From the NCBI RefSeq assembly GCF_902499115.1, contig NZ_CABVPN010000004.1, positions 1 through 64,000 of the forward strand: 64,000 nt of DNA, given 5' to 3'. The translations under genes and the position numbers were made by a program. Below the pieces are notes generated by a model. That model was not told the DNA's origin. It made no database searches and saw only the letters and a list, made by a program, of their open reading frames with translations. This document shows, piece after piece, positions 46,352 through 54,039 of this stretch. The stretch is from Burkholderia diffusa (lineage in GTDB: Bacteria > Pseudomonadota > Gammaproteobacteria > Burkholderiales > Burkholderiaceae). The first letter of the stretch is position 1; the number at the start of each line of letters is the position of its first letter.

Positions 46352-47029
46352 CGTCACGCGCATGACCGGCGGCTCGCGTTCGATGCGGGCCGCCGGTTGC
46401 GTGGCCCGCTGCTGATCGATGTCTGTTCCACCGCCAGCGCGTGATCGACGTCGTCGATGCGCTGCCCAGGACCTCGACGGTTGGGGCGGCGCGACGCTCG
46501 GCAGCGCGCGCTGACCTGAACCGGCTGCACGCCCGGCCGGGGCGCTGCCTTCCTCATCATCGCTGTCCACCTCTCCTTCGCCGCACGCGCGGTACATCCC
46601 GCTCCTCATCCGCATCTTCATTGGCAACGGCAACCCGCCGCACGTCGCCTTATTTCATGTATTCACGATTTTCCCGGCAATGCAGCGCGCGCGGGACAAT
46701 ATTTTTTCTCTTTCATTTTAATTTCGATTTGTAATCATTTAACCGATTAGTCGGCAATGGAAGTTCAATGCGCGCGAATCAGAAAAAATGACGCGTTATG
46801 GTCAGGTGTTTCGGAATAAAGTGCCGGAAAAAGCGGCTCGCAAGAGCGCTGTCGGGCGGGGCTGCGATACGAAGCCCGGAACGATGCGTCTTCGGTCAGG
46901 CGGCATCGCGCGGTAAAGGAACGTAATGAATCATTCGCAGCGCAATTGAACCTGTTTTTGAAAAAATCACCGATATTTCATACGTGGCGAATTAGAGTGT
47001 CGAAAAACGATCGTCCGGGAGCATCATTC
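46352..47029. other. AT-rich intergenic region after the porin
   Basis: About 680 bases with no convincing gene. A weak hairpin (ACCGGCGGC / GCCGCCGGT, 46365-46397) follows the porin. From about 46690 the base composition turns AT-rich (runs such as TTTTAATTTCGATTTGTAAT), unlike the rest of the window. It presumably holds the promoter of the beta-propeller gene. No RNA gene or mobile-element end was recognised. Confidence 0.5.
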
Positions 47030-48952
47030 ATGTTATCGAAACAAATTCGCGCTGCATTGCTTGGGCTGTGCATGGCAATGCTGGCGCCGGCCGGTCACGC
47101 CCAAGCGCAATACACGACGGACTGGCTCGCGAACACGTTCGGCACGCTCGCCGCGCACGTCGGCAACGGTGCGCGCTCGCTTTGGGTCGCGCCCGAGGGC
47201 GTGATCTATACGGCGTCGCGCTGGGACGAGAACGCGGGCGGTGTCGCGATCTACCAGAACGGGCAGACGCTCGGCACGATCGGCATCCATGACGAATTCC
47301 AGGGTGGCGCGATCACCGGCAACGCGAACTCGCTGTTCGTCGCGCTCGGCTACAACCGCACGTTCGGCAGCGGCTCGGTCGGCCGCTACAACCGCAGCAC
47401 GAACCAGCGCGACCTGCGCATTCCCGTCAGCACGTGGACGGGCATCCAGTACGCGGACGTGATCACGGGCCTCGCGACGACCGGCAACCTGCTGTACGTG
47501 AGCGACTTCTACGGTAACCGCGTGCGCGTCTACACGACGGACGGCGTGTGGCAGCGCGATATCGGCGTATCGGGCCCCGGTGCGCTGGCGCTCGATGCGG
47601 CCGGCAACCTGTGGGTCGCGCGCAAGAGTGCGGGTGTCGTCGCGCAGTTCAGCCCGACGGGCACGGCGATGAGCACGATCCAGATGGCGGCCCGCGCGCG
47701 GCCGGCGTCGCTGTATTTCGATGCGCCGAGCGGGCAGTTGCTGGTGGGCGACGAAGGCCCCGACATGAACATCAAGATCTACGCGCTCGTGGGCCAGCCC
47801 GTGCAGCGCGGCACGTTCGGCGTGCTCGGCGGGTATCTCGACACGACTTCGGGCATCAAGGGGCAGGTCGGCGACAAGCGCTTCACGCGCGTCGCCGGCA
47901 TGGGCAAGGACGCGGCAGGCAACCTGTACGTGCTGAACAACGCGTGGGGCGGCGGCTGGGATCTCGGGCGCAATGGCAGCACCGACCTCCATTCGTACAG
48001 CCCGACGGGCGTGCTGCAATGGAAGCTGCAGGCACTGAACTTCGAGGCTGCCGCCGCGCCCGATCCCGCCACCGACGGCGCGTTCTTCTACAGCGGCAAC
48101 AACGTGTACACCGGCACCGCGGGCGGCACGTTCGTCGCGAACACGATCGATCCGTTCACCTATCCGAAGGACCCGCGCCTCGACATGAACGACTACCAGC
48201 GCGGTCAACATTTCGGCCAGCTCGCGCTCGTGAACGGCACGCGGATGCTGGTCGCGACCGGACAGAATCCGGGCAACTACAACATCTATCACTTCAACGG
48301 CGCGAGCGGCTACATCGCGATTCCGGACGGCTCGATCCCCGGCAAGCCGTTCAACACGACGCTGCAGGTGACGGCCGGCTTCTCGCTCGACGACAACGGC
48401 GACGTGTGGGCCGGGCTCGATCGCACGAACAACATTTCGCATTATCCGATGACGGGTTTCGACGCGACCGGGAAACCGACATGGGGCAAGCCGGTGCAGA
48501 TTCCGATTCCGCGCACCGTGCTGCCGCTCACACGAATCATCTACCAGGCCGACAGCGACACGATGATCCTCGCGCAGGGCATCTCGGGCAGCTGGGACTG
48601 GACAGCGATGAACGGGCACATCGAGGTCTATCGCGGCTGGAAGGCCGGCAACACGAGCACGCCGAACGTCGCGATCAACCTGACGAGCGCGAATCCGAAA
48701 TCGATGGCGGCGGCAGGCCACTACCTGTTCGTCGGCTACGTGCACACGGTGCCGAACGTCGACGTGTTCGACCTGAACACCGGCAGCCTCGTGACCACGC
48801 TGACGAATTCGAACACGTCGGCGATGGACGTCGGCAACGACGTCGACTCGATGTATGGCATCCGTGCGTACCTGCGCTCGACCGGCGAATACGTGATCAC
48901 GAAGGACAACTACAACGGGTCGAGCCTCGTCGTGTATCGCTGGCATCCGTGA
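47030..48952 (+). CDS. Exported beta-propeller (NHL/SMP-30-like) protein
   Basis: A 640-residue protein with a signal peptide (ALLGLCMAMLAPAGHAQA). Repeated blades with G-[AN]-L-[WY]-V patterns follow, for example ALALDAAGNLWVARKSAGVV and KDAAGNLYVLNNAWGGG, typical of NHL or SMP-30-like six-bladed propellers. The rest has loops such as DDNGDVWAGLDRTNNISHYP. No catalytic residues could be assigned. GGGA lies before the ATG at 47030. It is the last gene before the cytochrome/RHS debris and is convergent with it. A role in binding or periplasmic enzymology is possible, but unknown. Confidence 0.75.
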   Translation: MLSKQIRAALLGLCMAMLAPAGHAQAQYTTDWLANTFGTLAAHVGNGARSLWVAPEGVIYTASRWDENAGGVAIYQNGQTLGTIGIHDEFQGGAITGNANSLFVALGYNRTFGSGSVGRYNRSTNQRDLRIPVSTWTGIQYADVITGLATTGNLLYVSDFYGNRVRVYTTDGVWQRDIGVSGPGALALDAAGNLWVARKSAGVVAQFSPTGTAMSTIQMAARARPASLYFDAPSGQLLVGDEGPDMNIKIYALVGQPVQRGTFGVLGGYLDTTSGIKGQVGDKRFTRVAGMGKDAAGNLYVLNNAWGGGWDLGRNGSTDLHSYSPTGVLQWKLQALNFEAAAAPDPATDGAFFYSGNNVYTGTAGGTFVANTIDPFTYPKDPRLDMNDYQRGQHFGQLALVNGTRMLVATGQNPGNYNIYHFNGASGYIAIPDGSIPGKPFNTTLQVTAGFSLDDNGDVWAGLDRTNNISHYPMTGFDATGKPTWGKPVQIPIPRTVLPLTRIIYQADSDTMILAQGISGSWDWTAMNGHIEVYRGWKAGNTSTPNVAINLTSANPKSMAAAGHYLFVGYVHTVPNVDVFDLNTGSLVTTLTNSNTSAMDVGNDVDSMYGIRAYLRSTGEYVITKDNYNGSSLVVYRWHP

Positions 48953-48986
48953 TCAGGTATGCCGCGCCGCTTGGGCAAGCAGGGTT

Positions 48987-49411
48987 TCATGGCGCGCCGG
49001 GCACGCGGCCGTTCACCTCGCGTCCGTACATCGAGTCGGGCGTGTCGTGGCATTTCGCGCGCGTGTCCTGCAGCGAGCCGGTGAAACGGGGGGCTTGCGG
49101 GCGCTCGTGATTGTCCATGAAGGTCGCGACGTCCCACGCTTGCTGATCGGTCAGCGTGCCGCCGAGCCCGAGCGGCATGTTGGCCTTCACGAAGCCGGCC
49201 GCGTTGCGGATGTCGCCCATGCCTGCGTCCCAGTTGAACGAGCGTGCACCCTAGAGCGCCCTAAAGACCGGCTTGCCGCCGCTCGATTGCACCTGGCCGT
49301 CCGCGCCGTGGCACAGCGTGCAGGCCTCGGGCGCGCGGCGGCGAGCAGCGCGGTGCCGGCCACGAGGCCGAGTGTCTTGAGCTCGCCTCGGCACGCATGC
49401 CGGTCGGACAT
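48987..49411 (-). pseudogene. Cytochrome c (TsdA/class I type) pseudogene
   Basis: The frame from ATG 49411 begins like a signal peptide (TLGLVAGTALLAAA). A frame change near 49330-49345 is then needed to reach ACTLCHGADGQVQSSGGKPV, which holds a CxxCH haem site. A TAG at 49251-49253 interrupts where a Trp codon is expected (before GARSFNWDAGM), and the same frame runs on through KANMPLGLGGTLTDQQAWDV to a natural end with MYGREVNGRV. The order matches haem c proteins of the thiosulfate-dehydrogenase group. One frameshift plus one stop make it very likely dead. Confidence 0.78.
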
Positions 49412-49563
49412 GGCTCATCTCCCGGAATCGTTTGTGTGAGGGCGTGTCGCGTTGCCGTACGACGATGCTGCGTCGAGAATGCGTCGCCAGTCTAGCCACG
49501 CGCGCTCGATACGGAAAATCGCGATATCGGATCGGAGATATTCGGGGGCTAGCGCCGTGCGGC

Positions 49564-50205
49564 TCATAGTACCGATACCGGTTGTAGTGCAGTCCCGTCT
49601 CGTGGTCGTGGTACTGCCCCTGGAACCGGATAGGGTTAGCGATCGGCACCTTCCCCGAGGTCTTTCTGATTGCCTCCTGCGCAACACCCCACGCACGGTA
49701 CTCCGCACTCCACGCAATCTCGCTGTGCTCATCAGTCAGCTCCTGCAGCGTGCCGAGGTGAGCGCACTGATACCACGCCAGGCAGTTGATGGCTGGTGCG
49801 GGCGGCGGCGGCAGGGCAGCCATAGCGGGTCTTCATCCTGCCGGTAGTAATCGCCGTACTCGGGCTGGTCGAGCAATTCGACGGCTTCCTCGCGCACCGC
49901 CTGCGCTACCGGCACAAAGCTGCTGGGCTCGTAGACGTAGTGGGTGGTGCGCGCACCAAAGCCGTCTTCGTCGGCGATCTTGCTCTCCCACGCCAGCGTA
50001 TCGCCATCCCAGCCATACAACGTGAAACCGCATTGCAGCTCGCGGTTGTGCTTCACGCGCTCGGCGCGGTTCCAGTGTGGCCCCGCTTCCCTTCTTTCCT
50101 CGTAGTGCGCCTGGCTGTGCTTGTATAGGCGCCGGCCGAGCGCGTCGTAGGTATAGTTGACCTTCAGGCGATCATCTTCGTAGTGGGTGAGGCGGTCGAA
50201 CAGAT
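49564..50205 (-). pseudogene. Orphan RHS core fragment (frameshifted duplicate)
   Basis: The minus strand encodes FDRLTHYEDDRLKVNYTYDA, then HYVYEPSSFVPVAQAVREEA and, after a frame change near 49815, AINCLAWYQCAHLGTLQELT and GLHYNRYRYYEP. These match residues about 1195-1410 of the full RHS protein at 54-58.9 kb almost word for word. The fragment begins abruptly inside the core and stops before the DPxGL cleavage motif, so no toxin tip follows. It is a relic of an older rhs 3' end. Confidence 0.9.
49569..50205 (-). repeat. Direct repeat of the RHS core (copy of 54641-55273)
   Basis: Bases 49569-50205 and 54641-55273 align over about 635 bases in the same orientation with only scattered substitutions and one short insertion/deletion near 49815. 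Both carry AGTACCGATACCGGTTGTAG. A second, shorter repeat pairs 52515-52632 with 55821-55940. These are recombination substrates able to swap or delete the tip cassettes between them. Confidence 0.88.
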
Positions 50206-50272
50206 CTCTGACTTTTCCTAGAGCTGCGAGGAAGGGGAGAGGCACGCTTACGGTCAGTTTGGGCCTGATGCG

Positions 50273-50599
50273 TCAATTTCCAATATTTTTCAAAAATCCA
50301 TTCTCAATATTAAAGCGGACGTCGCCAAACCAGATGACATTCTTCTCCTCTTTAACAAGGATGGAATCGGCTGGTCGAGCCGCCGCCTCTGCCTGCAAGC
50401 GCTTAACAAGGGTGTCTCTCTCCATTCCCTTCCAGGCATCTCCAAGAAGATTCTCTATGCTGTTTAACGCGGCATTGCTCTCGCTGAGGCTTTGGTTGGC
50501 GTAGCTTAGACTGATGGAACGATCTACCAACAGGTATGCGAATATTGCGCATAATGTCGACAATGTGAATACTATAGAATGGTAAATGATTGATTTCAT
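50273..50599 (-). CDS. Immunity-like protein, Imm58-like, membrane-anchored
   Basis: A 108-residue protein with one N-terminal hydrophobic segment (SIVFTLSTLCAIFAYLLVD) and a soluble domain ending EEKNVIWFGDVRFNIENGFL. The VDRSISLSYANQS start and the VIW...VRF..ENG ending resemble Imm58 polymorphic-toxin immunity proteins as I recall them. It starts seven bases after the NlpC/P60-like tip gene, the usual position for its cognate immunity. The anchor and likely periplasmic domain agree with a cell-wall-cutting toxin. Base composition is AT-rich, unlike the surrounding chromosome. Confidence 0.7.
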   Translation of the reverse strand: MKSIIYHSIVFTLSTLCAIFAYLLVDRSISLSYANQSLSESNAALNSIENLLGDAWKGMERDTLVKRLQAEAAARPADSILVKEEKNVIWFGDVRFNIENGFLKNIGN

Positions 50600-50606
50600 G
50601 GTTCGC

Positions 50607-51167
50607 CTAATTCCTTCCTGCATTGAATACATCCCTTGGGAAGGTTCTGCAGTGATTTGTATTCCATGGTGTCCAGCTATATGATTTTCGATCTACATTA
50701 TTGGCAATGTCTATAGCGTATTCGGCAGCTTTTTTCTCATCCACCGTAACATTGCATTTGAGTTCGGTTTTAGTGCCTTTTCCTGCCTTCCTTGATAAGG
50801 CTTCACTTAGCACATCAAGTGACTTTTGAGTGGATTGACCGTCCGCGCCGAGAGACAGATTGGGGGTGCTTACCCGTCGTACGTTGCCGGAATTCGCTGG
50901 AAGTTTGGCCCCGATGATGCCTGGGTTATTTGGATTGTATCGACCGTACTCATAGTATTGCGTGACTTCGGTAGTGCTGTATACCAAAATGCCGGCATGT
51001 CCGCCAAGCCAAGTACTTGTTTTCCCATTCGCATACTCGATTGGATAATCAGGCTCCGGCTGCCGGCGGGGCTGCGGCGCGCACGCTGACCCCGGCTCAA
51101 CCGCGCTGGATGCGCAGGCTTGGCAGGCTACTAGCCGCGAGTTGGGGCATGAGCGAGCGCAGATCAT
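50607..51167 (-). CDS. Orphan RHS-tip toxin-like protein, permuted NlpC/P60-like amidase domain
   Basis: A 186-residue open frame. After an unlike N-terminal stretch (to about residue 50) it has LGGHAGILVYSTTEVTQYYE, RYNPNNPGIIG and, near the end, WTPWNTNHCRTFPRDVFNAG. The GHAG histidine and the later N-x-C cysteine match permuted papain-like/NlpC-P60 amidase effectors of the type VI kind; that is inference from motif order. Such enzymes cut peptidoglycan stems in the periplasm. No RHS core is fused upstream, so it is a displaced tip. Its neighbour is the Imm58-like gene. Confidence 0.62.
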   Translation of the reverse strand: MICARSCPNSRLVACQACASSAVEPGSACAPQPRRQPEPDYPIEYANGKTSTWLGGHAGILVYSTTEVTQYYEYGRYNPNNPGIIGAKLPANSGNVRRVSTPNLSLGADGQSTQKSLDVLSEALSRKAGKGTKTELKCNVTVDEKKAAEYAIDIANNVDRKSYSWTPWNTNHCRTFPRDVFNAGRN

Positions 51168-51225
51168 GGCGGTGTATCTTGGAAGATAGGGTTGACTATT
51201 GCGGCGATAGTTCGTTAATCGATGA

Positions 51226-51741
51226 TTATTTCTCTTTTTGCACCATTTCCAAACCGAATTTGCGAAGCTTGTTGCGCTCCGGTCCTTCTTTGGGTAGCAC
51301 TAAAGACAAGACGTCCGCACCAAATTGAGCAATGGTCTGGGAATGTTTTTCACCGGAGAACCACATTCGGCGGAAAGCATCCAGTGCAACTTGGACAGGG
51401 TACTTTCTCGCGATCATATCCCCAACAGAGAATCGCAATTTCTCGTTATTATATTCTTTTGAGTTATTGACTATGGATTCTAATAGGGTGCTTTCTTGGT
51501 CGGAGGTGAGCTTCTCGAATTCGTTATAAATTGCAGAAATTAAGTTATCTATGCCATTCTTGGAAAAAACCAGAGGGTCTGATAGCACCTCCAGATACAG
51601 TGAGAATATGTCCTTGGGAAGCGGTGAAACTAATAACGAAAGGTACTCTAACTCAAACGCAATCTCGGCTACCTCTTTTCGTCTGGGGTTAGCCGGTAAA
51701 GCGCGTATCCGAAGTCGGAGGTCGTTAACAGTAGTCGTCAT
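51226..51741 (-). CDS. Putative orphan immunity protein
   Basis: A 171-residue soluble, mostly helical protein (start TTTVNDLRLRIRALPANPRR) with no recognised family. Its ATG overlaps the stop of a preceding 41-codon tail (ATGA, 51738-51741). That tail ends PPLWWTLPANVAVP, like many RHS tip C-termini, so this gene sits exactly where an immunity gene would follow a tip. It is AT-rich relative to the chromosome. The toxin itself appears to be lost, leaving only this gene. Function is inferred from position. Confidence 0.6.
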   Translation of the reverse strand: MTTTVNDLRLRIRALPANPRRKEVAEIAFELEYLSLLVSPLPKDIFSLYLEVLSDPLVFSKNGIDNLISAIYNEFEKLTSDQESTLLESIVNNSKEYNNEKLRFSVGDMIARKYPVQVALDAFRRMWFSGEKHSQTIAQFGADVLSLVLPKEGPERNKLRKFGLEMVQKEK

Positions 51742-51863
51742 GGTACAGCCACGTTAGCAGGGAGAGTCCACCATAGAGGTGGCACCAAGGATGCCAATCG
51801 CCGCAGCTCACGAATAGCGCTACGAACTCGAAGCGCCGCAAGATTTTGCGGCCATTCGCTCAT
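51738..51863 (-). pseudogene. RHS tip C-terminal tail remnant
   Basis: An open stretch of 41 codons (MSEWPQNLAALRVRSAIREL, then hydrophobic SLVPPLWWTLPANVAVP and TGA). The PPxWWTxPxNxAxP ending resembles the hydrophobic C-termini on many Burkholderia and other RHS tips. The frame runs back over the stop of the upstream immunity-like gene. The stop overlaps the ATG of the 51741 gene by four bases. It is probably the last piece of a displaced toxin. Confidence 0.58.
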
Positions 51864-51867
51864 CGCT

Positions 51868-52188
51868 TCACCTGCCAGTCTGGGTTTCTGTCTGCTCCTT
51901 CCCGGCAAACATACTCTTGTACCAAACCCCTTTTGGATTGTTCAGCCAGTCAAATCTCTTATTCCCCGCGAGCGGACGAAAGGGTGAAAGGGGTATCCTA
52001 TAGCGCCACAAAAGCACAATCAGTTCACGCATTGAATCGCTACTTAAATCTCTAATCGAGATATCCAATAATAAATCTCTTCCATCCCCCTTGATGCTGC
52101 GGATGGCGGAAATGCCATTAAATCCATCGAACAACCTGCTTTCGTCGCATTTTGAATAAAAAGAACCTAGTCTAATTCTGATCAGCAT
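51868..52188 (-). CDS. Putative immunity protein for the type-37-like tip
   Basis: A 106-residue protein (MLIRIRLGSFYSKCDESRLF, then DGRDLLLDISIRDLSSDSMR). It is soluble, with no signal and no recognised family. It starts 18 bases after the type-37-like tip stop, in the same direction, with AT-rich codon use, as expected for a toxin-immunity pair. The assignment rests on position. Confidence 0.6.
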   Translation of the reverse strand: MLIRIRLGSFYSKCDESRLFDGFNGISAIRSIKGDGRDLLLDISIRDLSSDSMRELIVLLWRYRIPLSPFRPLAGNKRFDWLNNPKGVWYKSMFAGKEQTETQTGR

Positions 52189-52206
52189 ATTAAAGCCTCA
52201 ATAAAT

Positions 52207-52683
52207 TCACCGCCTGTGACCGCCGGGATAGATATTGTCATAACGCTCTGGATATTGAACATCCCAGTGCGGTCCTCCATGAGCATCACCACCAGGCCCC
52301 GTAGGGACCCAAACGCCGCCTTTCTTGTCGCGCCACCCCCACCCTTTAGGTGATTTAACCCAGTCATCGCCGCCTTTGGGTGAGCAAAAACCTTCGGCCT
52401 TTCCTGGCTTTCCCGGAGCTTTCGGCACGTCTGGATCGTAAGCATTACTTCGTTCTTCCGGTAGGAGTCGTCGTACTCGGGTTGGTCGAGAAACTCGATA
52501 ATAGGCGAGCAATCTGACGCGGTGTCGGTCCGGGCGCACGGTGGCGATGCGCTGGTTGAGCGCGTCGTACTCGTGCTGGAGCACGCTCACGAGCGGCTGG
52601 CTCAGGCGAGTGTAGTGCTGCTGCTCGCGCATCTTTTGGTGGTCGGTATGTAATCCATAATATCGTTGGTCCCTATCAACCAT
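52207..52683 (-). pseudogene. Orphan RHS core/tip chimera with a type-37-like toxin tip
   Basis: One open frame of 158 codons. Residues about 18-52 (HYTRLSQPLVSVLQHEYDAL, then NQRIATVRPDRHRV) copy the full RHS core near 55821-55940. The next 25 residues are out of frame, and the true core sequence (FLDQPEYDDSYRKNE) lies in another frame, so a deletion joined two core segments. The C-terminal 75 residues (GGDDWVKSPKGWGWRDKKGG, then PTGPGGDAHGGPHWDVQYP) resemble polymorphic toxin type 37 domains. The tip frame is open, but without an intact core it is unlikely to be delivered. Confidence 0.68.
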
Positions 52684-52745
52684 CCTTGACCTTCTCAGCT
52701 AAAGCGGTAGCAGATATACCGTCAGTCAAAGCTTGAGAGTACTGG

Positions 52746-53307
52746 TTACGACATGCCAACCCAGGATTCCTTAAGAGATAACAGCCTGGGGGGATAACTA
52801 GCCAAGAGAGGAATCTCCAGGTCGAATGTACCCAGAAGTTTTATCAGTTCGGCTGTCTTTTTGTGAAACTCTAGCCATGACCTAGAGGTCGAGCGTTGAG
52901 GGGCGATGTGCTCAGCGGCTTGGGGACGGGGCTGGGAACGCGTATTCCGGCAATCCCTTGCACCTAGCTGCCTTGCCGCCAAACCATTGGGTGCCATCAA
53001 AGCTACATGGCGAATGAAAATTGTCCTCCTCAAATCGACAGTCTGAAAATTCACAATTCAGGAAGCGGCAATAAGCGAAGTTAGATCCACGGAATACACA
53101 GCCAATGAATTTGGTGTCGACAAAAAGGCAGTGATTGAATAGCCCCCAATACCAATTCAAATCCTCCAAGGAGCACGACAAAAAAACAGAATCAACATTT
53201 TTTCCGTCAAGCGAAAAATTTTTGAGTGTGCAATATCTGAGAACCGATCCTTCCAGCATCTTCGATAGCGACGATTCGTCGCTGAACTCTACATATTAGA
53301 TTGGCAT
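52746..53307 (-). pseudogene. Pentapeptide-repeat protein, decayed (candidate immunity gene)
   Basis: From 53259 the strand encodes MLEGSVLRYCTLKNFSLDGK, followed by repeats such as FVDTKFIGCVFRGSNFAYCR and FLNCEFSDCRFEEDNF, the alternating pattern of a pentapeptide-repeat helix. After PEYAFPAPSPSR the frame ends, but the other frame continues plausibly (WLEFHKKTAELIKLLGTFDL, then EIPLLASYPP) to 52746, so one frameshift near 52920-52930 is inferred. An ATG at 53307 is also followed by an in-frame TAA (MPI-stop-YVEFSDESSL). Its place behind an RHS tip remnant suggests a former immunity gene. Confidence 0.68.
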
Positions 53308-53378
53308 GTCAACCTCATTTTCTTTTAGGTCAGGAGCGAGTGGAACGGGCACTAGCTCTTCGCGAGTCCGTCGAGAAA

Positions 53379-53537
53379 TTACGGCACCGGAATCAAGTTG
53401 CGTGGCGGGAACAGAACTCGTAGGATTTCACTTATTATCCAATAAACGATCCCAATTAACGCCATCGCATCGACAATTTTTGACTCGGTGTTATCCGAGG
53501 GGCGGGAGTGCCAGCGCACCGCATGCACAACGCAGCT
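53379..53537 (-). pseudogene. RHS tip C-terminal tail remnant (second)
   Basis: An open stretch of 52 codons on the minus strand. It encodes SKIVDAMALIGIVYWIISEI followed by LRVLFPPRNLIPVP and TAA. The hydrophobic helix and FPPRNLxPxP ending resemble tails of RHS toxin tips. It lies between the main immunity gene and the pentapeptide-repeat gene, with no start codon or toxin domain left, so it is a degraded cassette end. Confidence 0.5.
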
Positions 53538-53556
53538 TCAGCGTCACTTGTGTCGG

Positions 53557-54039
53557 CTATCGAGGTGCTGCACCAGTCAATTTTTCTTCATAGTCAGCAA
53601 GCATGGCACCTATCTTTTCGCTCTCGTCAGAGAGGGTGGGGAGTTCTCCACTATCATCAATTCCCTTGAGAAAATAGTATTCGAGATCAGATTTGATAGA
53701 ACCCCGCCTAAGAATTTGCAGATACCTTCTGGAGTAACGACGCCTAACCTCACTCAAGGTGAAGGCGCCACGACTAGAAAATTTCGCATCTGCTTCAGCG
53801 ACTTTCTGGGGAGACCAGTCGGCCGTCATCTCGACCACATCGTTGACAGCCATCTGTAACCCTCTTTTTGCATCTGAAGTTGACTTCTTCTCCAGATTCT
53901 CAAGGAATGCTATAGGCTGATCTTCCGGGTTTTGGCTTTTTTCCCCAACGGGCACAAACCAATCCACATAACACACAAAGAAGATTTTCAACTTCTCATA
54001 AGCGCTAGGTGACGGCTTTTTGGATCTCATGGTAATCAT
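53557..54039 (-). CDS. Putative immunity protein for the RHS nuclease tip
   Basis: A 160-residue soluble, charged protein (MITMRSKKPSPSAYEKLKIF, later DVVEMTADWSPQKVAEADAK) with no signal, no membrane segment and no recognised family. Its ATG overlaps the TAA stop of the RHS gene (TAATG), which couples translation, exactly as known RHS-toxin/immunity pairs do. An alternative start lies three codons on. A cytosolic immunity protein fits a nuclease toxin. Codon use and AT content differ from the RHS core, indicating cassette transfer. Confidence 0.72.
   Translation of the reverse strand: MITMRSKKPSPSAYEKLKIFFVCYVDWFVPVGEKSQNPEDQPIAFLENLEKKSTSDAKRGLQMAVNDVVEMTADWSPQKVAEADAKFSSRGAFTLSEVRRRYSRRYLQILRRGSIKSDLEYYFLKGIDDSGELPTLSDESEKIGAMLADYEEKLTGAAPR

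Noticed and set aside
46352..47029. The AT-rich gap as a possible insertion sequence end or integration site
   Set aside because: No inverted repeats, target duplications or transposase fragments were seen.
48953..49563. A possible intact diheme thiosulfate dehydrogenase
   Set aside because: Only one CxxCH is present and the frame is interrupted; scored as a pseudogene instead.
53306..53593. A plus-strand frame of 95 codons in the RHS cassette region
   Set aside because: Ser/Arg-rich with no family and no ribosome binding site; the minus strand carries a tip-tail remnant there.
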